A DNA stretch of 64,000 bases from Falsirhodobacter xinxiangensis. GTDB taxonomy: Bacteria; Pseudomonadota; Alphaproteobacteria; Rhodobacterales; Rhodobacteraceae. Positions 17,130 to 26,927 of the stretch are shown in pieces. The stretch is taken from positions 124,001 through 188,000 of the forward strand of contig NZ_SMYN01000007.1 of the NCBI RefSeq assembly GCF_004959935.1. Reading direction: 5' to 3'. The notes under the pieces were generated by a model, which did no database searches, was not told where the DNA came from, and saw nothing but the letters and a program-made list of their open reading frames with translations. Each line of letters starts with the position of its first letter. Position 1 is the first letter of the stretch. Both the position numbers and the translations under genes were made by a program.

Positions 17130-17195
17130 TCCGCAAGCGCGGGCTTGAGCCTTCGCGCGCGTCCTTCTTATTGATCGTGACAACAGGAGGAAGCC

Positions 17196-18506
17196 ATGCC
17201 CGTCCAATACCTGAAGACCGGAAAACCCAGCGATGCCCGCAGCGAGGACGACGCCAAGGTCCGCCATTCGGTCGAAGCCGCCCTTGCCGATATCGAAGCC
17301 CGCGGCGATGCCGCCGTCCGCGAGATGGCGGCGAAGTTCGACGGCTATACCCCCGTAAGCTTCCGTCTGTCGCAGGACCAGATCGACGCGCTGATCGCCC
17401 GCGTGTCGCCCTCCGATCTGGAAGACATCCGCTTTGCGCAGGAACAGGTCCGCAATTTCGCGCAGGCGCAGCGGGATTCGATGCAGGATATCGAGGTCGA
17501 GACGCTTCCGGGCGTGATCCTTGGCCATCGCAACATCCCGGTGCAGTCGGTCGGCTGCTATGTTCCTGGGGGCAAGTTCCCGATGGTCGCCTCGGCCCAT
17601 ATGTCGGTGCTGACCGCCGCCGTCGCGGGCGTGCCGCGCATCATCGCCGCGACCCCGCCTTTCAAAGGCGAGCCGAACCCGGCCGTCATCGCCGCCATGC
17701 ACATGGCCGGCGCGCATGAAATCTATGTGCTGGGCGGCATTCAGGCCATCGGCGCAATGGCGATCGGCACCGAAACGATCCAGCCCGTCGATATGCTGGT
17801 CGGCCCCGGCAACGCCTTCGTGGCCGAGGCGAAGCGCCAGCTTTACGGCCGCGTCGGGATCGACCTGTTCGCCGGGCCGACCGAAACCATGGTCATCGCC
17901 GATGACACCGTGGATGCCGAACTTTGCGCGACCGACCTGCTGGGACAGGCCGAACACGGCTACAACTCGCCCGCCGTTCTGCTGACGAACAGCCGCAAGC
18001 TGGCGGAAGGCACGCTGGCCGAGATCGACCGTCTGCTGGCGATCCTGCCCACCGCCGACACGGCCCGCAAAAGTTGGCAGGATTACGGCGAGGTCATCCT
18101 GTGCGACACGCATGACGAGATGCTGGCCGTCGCCAACGACATCGCCTCCGAACATGTGCAGGTGATGACCGACCGCGACGACTGGTATCTGGATAACATG
18201 CACAGCTATGGCGCGCTGTTCCTCGGGGCGCGGACCAACGTCGCGAATGGCGACAAGGTGATCGGCACCAACCACACGCTGCCGACCAAGAAGGCGGGGC
18301 GTTACACCGGCGGGCTTTGGGTTGGAAAATACCTCAAGACCCACAGCTATCAGCGGATCACCACGGACGAGGCGGCGGCGATGATCGGGGCCTATGGCTC
18401 GCGCCTGTGCATGCTGGAAGGGTTTGTGGGCCATGCCGAACAGTGCAACATCCGCGTGCGCCGTTATGGCGGGCGGAACGTGCCCTACGGCGTGGCGGCG
18501 GAATGA
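17196..18506 (+). CDS. Histidinol dehydrogenase-family enzyme (HpsN-like)
   Basis: 436-residue NAD-dependent, zinc-containing dehydrogenase of the HisD superfamily. Hallmarks are [43 protein letters not shown] and [10 protein letters not shown], the last carrying zinc-site residues. It is not in a histidine operon; close catabolic relatives such as HpsN oxidise 2,3-dihydroxypropane-1-sulfonate to sulfolactate, while others act on sugar-derived alcohols. Here it is followed at once by an SDR gene (ATGA overlap) and faces a CUT2 sugar importer, which favours a polyol or sugar-acid substrate. No sulfolactate lyase gene is visible, so a sulfonate role is uncertain. Confidence 0.88.
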   Translation: MPVQYLKTGKPSDARSEDDAKVRHSVEAALADIEARGDAAVREMAAKFDGYTPVSFRLSQDQIDALIARVSPSDLEDIRFAQEQVRNFAQAQRDSMQDIEVETLPGVILGHRNIPVQSVGCYVPGGKFPMVASAHMSVLTAAVAGVPRIIAATPPFKGEPNPAVIAAMHMAGAHEIYVLGGIQAIGAMAIGTETIQPVDMLVGPGNAFVAEAKRQLYGRVGIDLFAGPTETMVIADDTVDAELCATDLLGQAEHGYNSPAVLLTNSRKLAEGTLAEIDRLLAILPTADTARKSWQDYGEVILCDTHDEMLAVANDIASEHVQVMTDRDDWYLDNMHSYGALFLGARTNVANGDKVIGTNHTLPTKKAGRYTGGLWVGKYLKTHSYQRITTDEAAAMIGAYGSRLCMLEGFVGHAEQCNIRVRRYGGRNVPYGVAAE

Positions 18507-19231
18507 TGTTCCGGCTGGACGGTCGCCGCGCGCTGGTGACGGGGGCGGGCCGTGGCATCGGCCTCGCCATCGGGCGCGCGATGGCGGACGCGGGGGCAGA
18601 GGTCACCTTCTGCGCCCGCAGCCGGGACGAGGTCGAGGCGGCGGCGCAGGGCATCGGCCATGCGCTGGTCGCCGATGTGACCGATGTGGCCGGCTTTGCC
18701 GCGCTGATGAACGACCGCCCGGCCTTTGACATCTTCGTCAACAATGCCGGCACCAACCGCCCCAAACCGCTGTCCGAAGTGACCGAGGACGATTACGACG
18801 CCGTCATGGGCCTGAACACCCGCGCCGCGATCTTTGCCGCGCAGGCGGTGACGCGGCGCATGGTGGCCGAAGGGGTGCGCGGGTCGGTCATCAACATGTC
18901 CTCGCAGATGGGGCATGTGGGGGCGGCGAACCGCACGCTTTACTGCGCGTCGAAATGGGCGCTGGAAGGGTTCACCAAGGCGCTGGCGGTCGAACTTGGC
19001 CCCCACGGCATCCGCGTGAACACCATCTGCCCGACCTTCATCGAAACCCCGATGACCAGACCGTTCTTCGAGGACGAGGCCTTTCGCGCATCGGTCCTGT
19101 CCAAGATCAAGCTTGGCCGTCTGGGGCAGGTGGACGAGGTCGCGGGCGCGGCGGTCTTCCTCGCCTCGGACGCGGCGGGGCTGATGACGGGCAGTGCCCT
19201 GATGCTGGATGGCGGCTGGACGGCGGATTAG
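18503..19231 (+). CDS. Short-chain dehydrogenase/reductase (SDR)
   Basis: 242-residue classical SDR: cofactor motif [12 protein letters not shown], serine in INMSSQMG, and YCASK catalytic pair. Ends with the usual [12 protein letters not shown]. The ATG overlaps the upstream stop (ATGA); a second ATG follows one codon later. It is co-transcribed with the HisD-family enzyme and probably oxidises or reduces another hydroxyl of the same substrate. The 3' end overlaps the convergent SDR gene by four bases. Confidence 0.9.
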   Translation: MMFRLDGRRALVTGAGRGIGLAIGRAMADAGAEVTFCARSRDEVEAAAQGIGHALVADVTDVAGFAALMNDRPAFDIFVNNAGTNRPKPLSEVTEDDYDAVMGLNTRAAIFAAQAVTRRMVAEGVRGSVINMSSQMGHVGAANRTLYCASKWALEGFTKALAVELGPHGIRVNTICPTFIETPMTRPFFEDEAFRASVLSKIKLGRLGQVDEVAGAAVFLASDAAGLMTGSALMLDGGWTAD

Positions 19232-19941
19232 GCTGCGGCCCAGCCCCCGTCCACCGGCAGGATGGCGCCGGTGATGAAGCTGGCCCCGTCGCCCAGCAGG
19301 AAGGCGGCGGCGGCGGCGGCTTCATCCGCCGTGCCGAACCGCCCCATCGCGTGCCTTGCGCGGATCGCGGCGCGCACGCAGTCAGGCTGGCCGCGAAAGG
19401 CGCGGGTCATCATGGGCGTTTCGATCGCGCCGGGGGCGACGGCGTTCACGCGGATGCCCTCTGCGGCGTGGTCCACCGCAAGGCTGCGGCAAAGGGTGTT
19501 GATCGCCCCCTTGGACGCGGCATAGGCCGGACAGTTCCGCGCAGCCGCCAGCGACAGTTGCGAAGAACACAGCACGATGGACCCCTTGTGGCGCAGCAAC
19601 GCCGGCAGAAAGGTCTGGATCGTGCGAACCGTGCCGAAGACGTTGACCTCGAACACGCGGTGCCATGCGGCGATGTCCAGCTCGTCGATGCGCCCGCCCA
19701 TCTCGATCCCGGCCATCGCCGCGATGCCGTGCACGCCGTCGGGGACGTGACGGGCGGCTTCGGCCAATTCGCCCATGTCGCAGACATTGGTGGCAAGGCA
19801 TTCGGCACCTTCGGGCATGGCGGGAAAGCGGCGGTCCAGTGCCAGAACCCGCGCCCCCGCGGCGCAAAGCTGCAAGGTCAGCGCAAGCCCGATGCCGCTG
19901 CCCGCGCCGGTGACGACGACGGTCTTGCCCGCGAACGTCAT
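19228..19941 (-). CDS. Short-chain dehydrogenase/reductase (SDR)
   Basis: 237-residue classical SDR with TGAGSGIG, VLCSSQLS for the catalytic serine, YAASKGA for Tyr/Lys, and the ending [13 protein letters not shown]. It is the last gene of the leftward operon headed by the sugar-type ABC importer; the start overlaps the stop of the epimerase gene (ATGA). In context it should act on the imported sugar, polyol or sugar acid. The two SDRs that meet tail to tail are clearly distinct in sequence, so this is not a recent duplication. Confidence 0.9.
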   Translation of the reverse strand: MTFAGKTVVVTGAGSGIGLALTLQLCAAGARVLALDRRFPAMPEGAECLATNVCDMGELAEAARHVPDGVHGIAAMAGIEMGGRIDELDIAAWHRVFEVNVFGTVRTIQTFLPALLRHKGSIVLCSSQLSLAAARNCPAYAASKGAINTLCRSLAVDHAAEGIRVNAVAPGAIETPMMTRAFRGQPDCVRAAIRARHAMGRFGTADEAAAAAAFLLGDGASFITGAILPVDGGWAAA

Positions 19942-20756
19942 GCCGCCCTCAGCGCGGCGACCCAATCCGCAAGCCCGTCCGCGAAGGGAACCTGCGGCGC
20001 CCAGCCCAGATCGCGGGCCGCTGCCGAAAGGTCCATCGGTCCCTGAAGGTCCACGCCCGGCAGCAGCCCCTGCCCCACCGGAACATCCGCGATCATGGCG
20101 CAGATCTGCTGCACCGTCAGCACCTCGGCCCCGTCGATGTTATAGGCCGCGCCGGACGTGCCGCGCGTCATCGCCGCCTGCACCGCGCGGATCACATCAT
20201 CCACATGCACGAATTGCAGCGGGTGCGCGCCACCCGCCGCAACCGGCTCGCCGCGCACCACGGGCTGGATCAGCGCATCCGTCACCCGCCCCGGACCATA
20301 GGCCCAGCCGATCCGCAGCGCGACCGTGTCCAGCCCATATCGGGCATAGGTGCGGATCAACAGGTCGGCCGCGGCCTTGCTGCTGCCATAGGCGTTGGTG
20401 GCGCGCAGGGGGGCATCCTCGGTCACGATGCCGTCCGCATCGCCATAGACCGAAACCGACGACAGGCCGATGAACCGCCCCACCCCCAGATCCCGCGCCA
20501 TCTCCAGAAGACGCGCGGTGCCGGCCACGTTGATGTCGATCACCTCGGCCGGGCGATCGGCCAGAACCATCGGTCCGGAAACGCCGCCGCCGTGGATCAC
20601 CACATCGCAGCCCGCCATCAGCTCGCGCGGGATGGCGCGGACGTCATGGACATGGGGCGCATCCGCCATGTCGGTGGCGACGACCTCGTGCCCCGCAAGC
20701 CGGGCGCAAAGGTGGCGCCCGATGAACCCTGCCGCGCCGGTGACAAGAACCTTCAT
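19938..20756 (-). CDS. NAD-dependent epimerase/dehydratase family protein
   Basis: 272-residue extended SDR. N-terminal cofactor motif VTGAAGFIGRHL, catalytic region GLSSVSVYGD followed by NAYGSSKAAADLL (YxxxK), and QFVHVDDV later on. Relatives include nucleotide-sugar epimerases, uronate dehydrogenases and D-erythronate dehydrogenase (DenD). Its place between a sugar-type importer and an SDR points to sugar-acid oxidation and not cell-wall synthesis. Start chosen at the ATG overlapping the permease stop; a long in-frame extension upstream is the permease gene in another frame. Confidence 0.87.
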   Translation of the reverse strand: MKVLVTGAAGFIGRHLCARLAGHEVVATDMADAPHVHDVRAIPRELMAGCDVVIHGGGVSGPMVLADRPAEVIDINVAGTARLLEMARDLGVGRFIGLSSVSVYGDADGIVTEDAPLRATNAYGSSKAAADLLIRTYARYGLDTVALRIGWAYGPGRVTDALIQPVVRGEPVAAGGAHPLQFVHVDDVIRAVQAAMTRGTSGAAYNIDGAEVLTVQQICAMIADVPVGQGLLPGVDLQGPMDLSAAARDLGWAPQVPFADGLADWVAALRAA

Positions 20757-21748
20757 CCGATATCCGTCTCCTGCCGTCCGCGCACGAATTGCGAAACCGT
20801 GACGGCAAGGATCAGCGCCGCGCCGTTGAACACGCTGGTCACCCACAGCGGAATGCCCATCATCGTCAGCCCCGTGATGCCGGTCGCAAGGAAATAGACC
20901 GAGATGACCGCCCCCCACGGATTGAACCGCCCCGGAATGATCGCCGTCGCCCCCAGATAGGCCGCCGCGAACGCCGGCAGCAGGAAGTTCAGCCCCGAGA
21001 ACGGGTCCGCCGCGCCCAGAAGCCCCGCATAGACCAGCCCGCCGATCGAGGACAGCAGCGCCGAGGCGACAAGACAGCCGACCCGCACCCGCCCCACGTC
21101 GATGCCGGACAGGCGCGCAACCTCGCGCCCGCGGCCCACGAACAGGATACGGCGGCCCAAGGGCGTGAACTCGAACACCAACCAGATCGCCAAAGCGATC
21201 GCGATGACGTAGTAGAACGCATAGGAGATGCCGAACAGCCGCCCGCGCATGACCATGTTCACCAATGTCGGCGAAATCCCCCCGATGGTGGACGAATTCG
21301 TCATCCACTGCACCAGCCCGGTGATGACCGACGTGGTGCCAAGCGTGACGACCAGCGACGGGATGCGGACATAGACGATGAAGAATGCGTTCACCAGCCC
21401 GACCGCGACCCCGCCTGCCAGCGCCGCCAGAACCGCCACGCCCAGCGGCAGGCCCATGACCGCGTTCAGCACCCCCACCGTCACCGCCGACAGCGTCAAC
21501 GTCGCGCCGACCGACAGATCGTAATCCCCCGCCGTCAGCGGAATGATCAGCGCCAGCGCCAGCACCGCGCCGGGGCTTTGCGTGGCGAACATGATCGAAA
21601 AGTTCATCCATGACAGGAAGATGCCCGGAAGCAGGATGCCGAAACCCGCGATCATGACGATCCAGACCAAAACCAGCCCGAACCGTTCCGTGAAATCCGC
21701 CACGTTGAAGCGCCGACGTTCAGGCGACGTCGAGAGTGGAGTGTCCAT
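20753..21748 (-). CDS. CUT2-type sugar ABC transporter permease
   Basis: 331-residue inner-membrane permease of the RbsC/XylH family (BPD_transp_2), with eight to ten hydrophobic segments. The stretch PLTAGDYDLSVGATLTLSAV and the late loop GRGREVARLSGIDVGRVR are typical. Its first codons overlap the end of the ATPase gene by 29 bases, an unusually long overlap that suggests coupled translation. Works with the ATPase and binding protein encoded upstream. Confidence 0.9.
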   Translation of the reverse strand: MDTPLSTSPERRRFNVADFTERFGLVLVWIVMIAGFGILLPGIFLSWMNFSIMFATQSPGAVLALALIIPLTAGDYDLSVGATLTLSAVTVGVLNAVMGLPLGVAVLAALAGGVAVGLVNAFFIVYVRIPSLVVTLGTTSVITGLVQWMTNSSTIGGISPTLVNMVMRGRLFGISYAFYYVIAIALAIWLVFEFTPLGRRILFVGRGREVARLSGIDVGRVRVGCLVASALLSSIGGLVYAGLLGAADPFSGLNFLLPAFAAAYLGATAIIPGRFNPWGAVISVYFLATGITGLTMMGIPLWVTSVFNGAALILAVTVSQFVRGRQETDIG

Positions 21749-23246
21749 AGCAGGCCTCTGCGATACTGTCTTTCGTGATGTCTTGGCCGGTCAGTTCGAC
21801 CGCGATACGCCCGCGCGAAAAGATGAGAACGCGCGTGCAAAGATCGGCAAGCTGTTCGGCGTCGGAACTGGCGCAGATCACCCCCGCCCCCCGCGCCGCC
21901 GCATCGCGGATCACGCGATAGATCTGCTGGCGGGTGCCGACATCGACGCCTTGGGTCGGTTCGTCCAGCAGCAGAAGATCGGGATTGCGGATCATCCATT
22001 TGGCCAGAAGAACCTTCTGCGCGTTCCCCCCGCTCAGCTGGCCCAGACGCATGTCGGGATTGGCGGGGCGCACCTCGTATTCGGCCGAAAGCGCGGATGC
22101 GCGGCGGCCCATGGCGCGCAGGTTCAACCCGAACCGGCCCATGAAGTCGTCCAGCTCCAGCAGCAGCATGTTGTCGCGCACCTTCAGCCCCGGAACGCCG
22201 CTGGCGCCCGGACGGTCGGAGGGCAGCAGCGCCATCTTCTGCGCAATGGCCGCTTTCGGCGTCATGGAACGCAGCGGGGTGGTTTTCCCGCCCATGTGCA
22301 GATCGCCCACCGTGGCTTCGCGCGCACCGAACATCAGATACGGGACGCGCTCGTATCCCGACCCCAAAAGCCCGGTCAGGCCGAGGATCTCGCCCTCGGC
22401 CACTTCCAGCGCGGGGATGTCGAGGCCGGGTTCCGCAACGCCCGTGACGCGGGCAAGCGTCCGGCCGCGCGTGACGGCGGGCGCGGTGACGCTGCGGGCG
22501 ATGCGGCGGCCGATGATGCCTTCGACGAAATCGTCATGGCTGGACCCCTTGGTCGTCAGGGTGCCGCTGACCAACCCGTCGCGCAGGATCGTGGCGCGGT
22601 CGGTGATCTCGCGCACCTCGTCGATATCGTGCGAGATGAAGATGACGCTGTCACCATGCCCCACCACCTGCCGGACCAGCGCGAACAGCCGGTCCACGCC
22701 CTCTTTCGGCAGGAACGGCGTCGGTTCGTCCAGGATCAGCAGGCCGGGGCCGTCCGCGCCGCGCAGATCCTCGGCGGCGCGCATGATCGCCAGAAGCGCC
22801 TGATCGGTTTGCGACAGGCTGCCCGTGCGCGCGTTCAGGTCCAGCGAGACGCCGAACCGGGCAAAGGTGGCGCGGGCGGCGGCGCGTTCCTCGCGCCAGT
22901 TGACGCGGGCGCGGCGCGCGGTGATCGACGCCACCCGCAGGTTTTCCAGCACCGTCAGCGTCGGCACCAGCCCCAGATGCTGATGCACGAAGGCCATGCG
23001 GTAATCGCGGAACGCGCCGGGGGGCATGGGGAACGGCAGCGGTTTGCCGAACACCTCGATCGTGCCGCCGGGATCGGGGGCGTGAAACCCCGCCAGCACC
23101 TTCACGAAGGTCGATTTTCCGCACCCGTTCTGGCCCAGAAGGCCGTGAACCTCGCCCGCCGCCACTTCGAAGCTGATCCCCTTGAGCGCGCGGGCGCCCC
23201 CGAATGTCTTGGCGATCCCGCTGACGCGAAGCGCCGGGACGCTCAT
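21720..23246 (-). CDS. CUT2-type sugar ABC transporter ATPase (two domains)
   Basis: 508-residue RbsA/MglA-type protein with two fused ATP-binding domains. Domain 1 has Walker A GQNGCGKST and Walker B LLILDEPT, but its signature is the unusual SLSQTDQALLAI. Domain 2 has the degenerate Walker A normal for this class (GLLGSGYERV), a proper signature LSGGNAQKVLLAKW and Walker B LLLLDEPTQGVD. The ATG overlaps the binding-protein stop (ATGA). Confidence 0.92.
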   Translation of the reverse strand: MSVPALRVSGIAKTFGGARALKGISFEVAAGEVHGLLGQNGCGKSTFVKVLAGFHAPDPGGTIEVFGKPLPFPMPPGAFRDYRMAFVHQHLGLVPTLTVLENLRVASITARRARVNWREERAAARATFARFGVSLDLNARTGSLSQTDQALLAIMRAAEDLRGADGPGLLILDEPTPFLPKEGVDRLFALVRQVVGHGDSVIFISHDIDEVREITDRATILRDGLVSGTLTTKGSSHDDFVEGIIGRRIARSVTAPAVTRGRTLARVTGVAEPGLDIPALEVAEGEILGLTGLLGSGYERVPYLMFGAREATVGDLHMGGKTTPLRSMTPKAAIAQKMALLPSDRPGASGVPGLKVRDNMLLLELDDFMGRFGLNLRAMGRRASALSAEYEVRPANPDMRLGQLSGGNAQKVLLAKWMIRNPDLLLLDEPTQGVDVGTRQQIYRVIRDAAARGAGVICASSDAEQLADLCTRVLIFSRGRIAVELTGQDITKDSIAEACYGHSTLDVA

Positions 23247-24358
23247 TTCAGCTGCCAGTTTTCGTGGAAGCCTGCGACATATTCATCGCCATAGCCCTTG
23301 TTGGCCTCGGCGGGGGTGCCGGCGGTTTCGATGTTCGTCTCGTCGAAGATATACAGCGGGACGGCCAGTTCCTCGGGCATCTCCAGCCCGGCCAGCTTGC
23401 GCATGTATCCGTCGATCGTCGCCCGCGCGACCCAGTCGAGGCTTTCGCCCACATCCATCTCCACCCGCCCTTCGCGGATGAAGTCCAGAACGAAGGGCGT
23501 GCCGTTGCCGGTCGCGATCTTCACCATCTCGCCCCGGCCGGTCAGTTCGACCGCAGGCACGACGAATTGGCTCATGCTGTCATAGATGGGAAAGACATAG
23601 TTGGCGGTGGGGTTGGACAGAAGCGCCGCCTGAACCGCGGGCTGGATCTTGGTGCCCCATTCGGTGATGCCGACGTTGATTTCGGTCAGGATGGTGCAGT
23701 TGGGGCAGTTCTGTTCGAACGCATCGCGGATGCCGCGCACCAAGGGCTCGGTCGGCGGCACCTCGTCCGATTTCACGACGATCACGTTCGCCGCGCCTTC
23801 GGTCTTGTGGATCGCCCAGTTCCCCATGATCCAGCCCTGACCATAGAAGCTGAACGGCAGATCGCCCGCCAGCAGCGGGTTCGCCTCTTGCGACGGGTCA
23901 TAGAAATGCGAGGTGAAGACCTGCACGCCCGCGGCCTTCGCCGCCTCCAGCTGCGGTTCGATCACGGCGGGATTTACGCCGGAAATCAGGTCCACGATGT
24001 CGAAGTCGTTGGCGATGGCATATTCGATGCCCTGCACCCACTGGTTCGGCTGGCCCTGATTTTCCCACTCGCGCACTTCAAGGCCGATTTCCTTGCCCAC
24101 CTCGATCTCGCGCCGGATGATCCCCTTCAGGAACTGGTTGGAGCTGGTGTTGGGGATCGAAAGCATCTTCTTGCCAGCCGCGACGGCCCGGATGTCGAAC
24201 GACTCGCCCGGTGCCTGAAACGTCGGGACGGCGCGATGCTCCTCGACGATCTGGGTCGCGCGGGCAAGCCCCTCGGCCACGGGATCGGCATGGGCGGCAA
24301 AGGGAACAAGGAAGGTGGAGGCAAGCGCAAGGACGGTAATCCGGCAGGTCGACTGCAT
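23243..24358 (-). CDS. Sugar-type periplasmic binding protein
   Basis: 371-residue substrate-binding protein of the RbsB/periplasmic-binding-4 class. The chosen start gives a good Sec signal (ALASTFLVPFAAHA, cleavage before DPV) and has AGGGAA upstream. Mature features include SIPNTSSNQFLKGIIRREIE at the start of the first lobe, the effector-site region FTSHFYDP, and IATGNGTPFVL in the second lobe. It heads the leftward operon importer-epimerase-SDR and lies just downstream of a LacI-type operator at 24395. Ligand unknown; a polyol, sugar acid or similar compound is suggested by the partner dehydrogenases. Confidence 0.88.
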   Translation of the reverse strand: MQSTCRITVLALASTFLVPFAAHADPVAEGLARATQIVEEHRAVPTFQAPGESFDIRAVAAGKKMLSIPNTSSNQFLKGIIRREIEVGKEIGLEVREWENQGQPNQWVQGIEYAIANDFDIVDLISGVNPAVIEPQLEAAKAAGVQVFTSHFYDPSQEANPLLAGDLPFSFYGQGWIMGNWAIHKTEGAANVIVVKSDEVPPTEPLVRGIRDAFEQNCPNCTILTEINVGITEWGTKIQPAVQAALLSNPTANYVFPIYDSMSQFVVPAVELTGRGEMVKIATGNGTPFVLDFIREGRVEMDVGESLDWVARATIDGYMRKLAGLEMPEELAVPLYIFDETNIETAGTPAEANKGYGDEYVAGFHENWQLK

Positions 24359-24394
24359 TGGTGATTTCCCTGGTGAACATGTTGGATGCGCATT

Positions 24395-24410
24395 TCGCAT
24401 ACGCTTGCAA
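24395..24410. promoter_or_regulatory. LacI-type operator upstream of the sugar importer operon
   Basis: TCGCATACGCTTGCAA matches TTGCAAGCGCTTGCAA at 13 of 16 positions and shares the CGCTTGCAA half with the sites at 11545 and 28161. It lies 37 bases before the binding-protein start codon, where repressor binding would block the promoter. Confidence 0.6.
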
Positions 24411-24577
24411 ACAGAGTTTTCCCATTTCCGTTTTTTGTCAACTGCCCTGCATGCCCCCAAGCGTGAAAAGCATAAACGTCCGTTTTTCATGCATTTATGA
24501 ACGGGCCGTGACAGCATTCTTGACAGCGGGATCAAATTGCGCGGATGTTGAATGCGCAATCATCAATGAGACGAACG

Positions 24578-25642
24578 ATGACCGGATACCTGGAACTTGG
24601 CCTGTTTCTTCCCAGCACGCGCGGGGGGCTGATCATTGCCAAGGGCACGCCACCGCAGAACGAGCCGACATGGGAATTGAACCGCGACGTGACGCTTGCG
24701 GCCGAAGCGGGCGGAATGGATTTCGTGCTTTCGCAGGTGAAATGGCGCGGTTACGGCGGCGAGACGCGGCACTGGGACGCGGCGCTGGAAAGCTTCACGC
24801 TGATGTCGGCGCTGGCGGCGGTAACCAGCAGGATCAAGCTGTTCGCCTCTTGCGCCGTGCGGACGGTGAACCCCGCGGTGCTGGCCAAGATGGCGGCCAC
24901 GGTCGATCAGGTCGCAGGCGGGCGATTCGGCGTCAACATCGTCGCGGGCTGGAACAAGTTCGAATATGCGCAGATGGGGCTGTGGTCGGATGACGATTAC
25001 TACCTCAACCGATATGAATATGCGGATGAATACCTGACCATCCTCAAACGCCTCTGGTCCGAGGAGGAGGTCGATTTCGACGGCAAGTATTTCACGCTGG
25101 GGGCCTGCCGGTCCGAACCCAAACCCGCCAACCCGCTGAAGATCGTCTGCGCGGGCCAGTCCGATGGCGCGTTGGATTTCGTCTCGCGCCAGTCGGACTT
25201 CTCGTTCGTGGGCCGGATGAACGACACCCCGGAACAGCTTGCCGCCGTGGTGGACAAGATCGGCGGGATGGCGGCGTCGCATGGGCGGCAGGTGCGGTCC
25301 TATACCCTGCTGAACGTCATCGCCGCCCCGACCGATGCCGAGGCGGAGGCCGAGCGCCAGACCTACCTCAACAATCGCGACGAGGACGCGATCCAGGAAT
25401 TCCTGCGCGCATCCGGTATGGATGTGAACCGCGCCGATTACCTGAAGCTGGATCCGGCCACCGTGACCTTCATGTCGATCCCCTGCATCGCGGCGTCCTA
25501 TGACAAGGTTGCGGCCTATCTGGATCGGCTGGCGGCAAGCGGGCTGCACGGCGTGTGCCTGACCTTCCCGGATTTCAGCACCGATGTGCCCGATTTCATC
25601 GCCAACGTCATGCCGCGGATGACCTCTCGCCAGCCGCTGTAA
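24578..25642 (+). CDS. RutA-like flavin-dependent monooxygenase
   Basis: 354-residue LLM-class monooxygenase closely resembling RutA, which opens the uracil ring between N3 and C4 using FMNH2 and O2. Shared segments are the N terminus LELGLFLPS, PTWELNRDVTLAAEAGGMDF, LESFTLMSALAAVTSRI, AGGRFGVNIVAGW and VCAGQSDGALDF. The ATG at the MTGYLELG start fits RutA; a start 11 codons upstream is possible. No rutB-F genes follow; instead it converges on an amidase and LysR gene. The substrate may be a different cyclic amide or imide. Its 3' end overlaps the amidase gene by 35 bases. Confidence 0.87.
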   Translation: MTGYLELGLFLPSTRGGLIIAKGTPPQNEPTWELNRDVTLAAEAGGMDFVLSQVKWRGYGGETRHWDAALESFTLMSALAAVTSRIKLFASCAVRTVNPAVLAKMAATVDQVAGGRFGVNIVAGWNKFEYAQMGLWSDDDYYLNRYEYADEYLTILKRLWSEEEVDFDGKYFTLGACRSEPKPANPLKIVCAGQSDGALDFVSRQSDFSFVGRMNDTPEQLAAVVDKIGGMAASHGRQVRSYTLLNVIAAPTDAEAEAERQTYLNNRDEDAIQEFLRASGMDVNRADYLKLDPATVTFMSIPCIAASYDKVAAYLDRLAASGLHGVCLTFPDFSTDVPDFIANVMPRMTSRQPL

Positions 25643-26882
25643 AGGCCGCGCCGGCAAGTTCGGCCACGCGGATCGCGCTGCGGTCCGCATAACGGCGGGC
25701 GATGACGCTGATGCCCAGCGGCAGGCCCGTCACGCCCGTCAGACCGGGCACGGACACGACCGGCACACCCAGCAGCGTCCACATCGCGTTCACCGACGGA
25801 TCGCCGGTCCAGCCCAGCCCCTTCGGCGCCTCGCCACAGGCCGAAGGGGCGATGATGGCATCGAAATCCGACAGCACATCGTCCAGCGCGGCACGGCACC
25901 TGTCGGCCAGCGCATAATCCGCGCGCATCTGGTCCGGCGTCAGGTGCTGGGCATTTTCGACCATCGCACGGAATTCGGAATGCAGGTCCGGCGCAGCACG
26001 GTATTCGTTCAGGAATGCCATCCGCCCCTCGCGCAGCATGATGCGGATCTGGGCGTCATGCAGGCCACCGAAGGCGGGCGGAAGGGTCAGGCACTCCACC
26101 CCGGCCCCGGCATGGCGCAGGATGGCCGCGGCCCGGTCGAAGGCGGCGCGCATGGGCGGCTCGACCCGCGGCCATGCCGGCGTGCGGCACAGCCCGATGC
26201 GCAGGCCGTGCAGCGTGGCGGGGCGCGGGGCGGGGTCCAGATCGAACACCTCGGCCAGAAGGGCCAGATCGTCTGCCGCACGGGCAAAGAACCCCACCGT
26301 GTCGCAAGAGGCAGAAAACGCCTTCACCCCTTCGTTCGAGATCGTCCCCCATGTCGGCTTCCACCCCCAGATGCCGGTAAAGGATGCGGGCCGGATCATC
26401 GACCCGCCCGTTTGCGAGCCGACCGCAAGCATCGCCATCCCCGCCGCCACCGCCGCCGCCGAACCCGATGACGACCCACCCGGAGAGCGCGCAAGATCGT
26501 GCGGATTGCGCGTGCGCCCGCCCCGCCCCGTGGCTGCGAATTCGGTCGTGACCGTCTTGCCAAGGATCACCGCGCCCGCGCTGCGCAGCGTATCGATGCA
26601 GGCGGCGTCCGTGCCCGTCCACGTGCCCGCGTGACGCGCGTTGGCATGGCCGGTCGGCATGTCGCGCGTTGCGATCACATCCTTGACCGCCACCGTCACC
26701 CCCGCCAGCACGCCATTCGGCCGCACCTGCGCGCGCACGATGGCCGGATCGACGAATTCGAACGCCTGCACCTGCGGGTCGATGCGGGCGATCGTCGCCA
26801 GCGCCTCCTCGACCATCTGCGGGGCGCTTCGCCGCCCGTCCCTGATGTCTGCCGCGATGGTCCGTGCCGTCACCACTTTCAT
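25608..26882 (-). CDS. Amidase signature family hydrolase
   Basis: 424-residue Ser-cisSer-Lys amidase. The lysine is in VAVKDVIAT, the cis-serine and following serine are in the glycine/serine-rich GGSSSGSAAAVAAG and GSQTGGSMIRPA segments, with FTGIWGWKPTWG after it. It hydrolyses carboxamides or ureides to acid and ammonia. It lies directly downstream of the LysR gene in the same direction and faces the RutA-like gene tail to tail, so the two enzymes may treat the same compound: ring opening followed by amide hydrolysis. AtzE/biuret-hydrolase-type or AtzF-type activities are alternatives. Confidence 0.9.
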   Translation of the reverse strand: MKVVTARTIAADIRDGRRSAPQMVEEALATIARIDPQVQAFEFVDPAIVRAQVRPNGVLAGVTVAVKDVIATRDMPTGHANARHAGTWTGTDAACIDTLRSAGAVILGKTVTTEFAATGRGGRTRNPHDLARSPGGSSSGSAAAVAAGMAMLAVGSQTGGSMIRPASFTGIWGWKPTWGTISNEGVKAFSASCDTVGFFARAADDLALLAEVFDLDPAPRPATLHGLRIGLCRTPAWPRVEPPMRAAFDRAAAILRHAGAGVECLTLPPAFGGLHDAQIRIMLREGRMAFLNEYRAAPDLHSEFRAMVENAQHLTPDQMRADYALADRCRAALDDVLSDFDAIIAPSACGEAPKGLGWTGDPSVNAMWTLLGVPVVSVPGLTGVTGLPLGISVIARRYADRSAIRVAELAGAAFTAAGERSSAA

Positions 26883-26927
26883 TCCAGCCTCCGTTTCGCC
26901 TGATGGAAATCTGAGCAGAAAGCAGTC

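Noticed and set aside
24479-24503. Loose inverted repeat CCGTT ... AACGG in the importer/RutA-like gap
   Set aside because: Arms of five bases with a long spacer occur easily by chance in such DNA.
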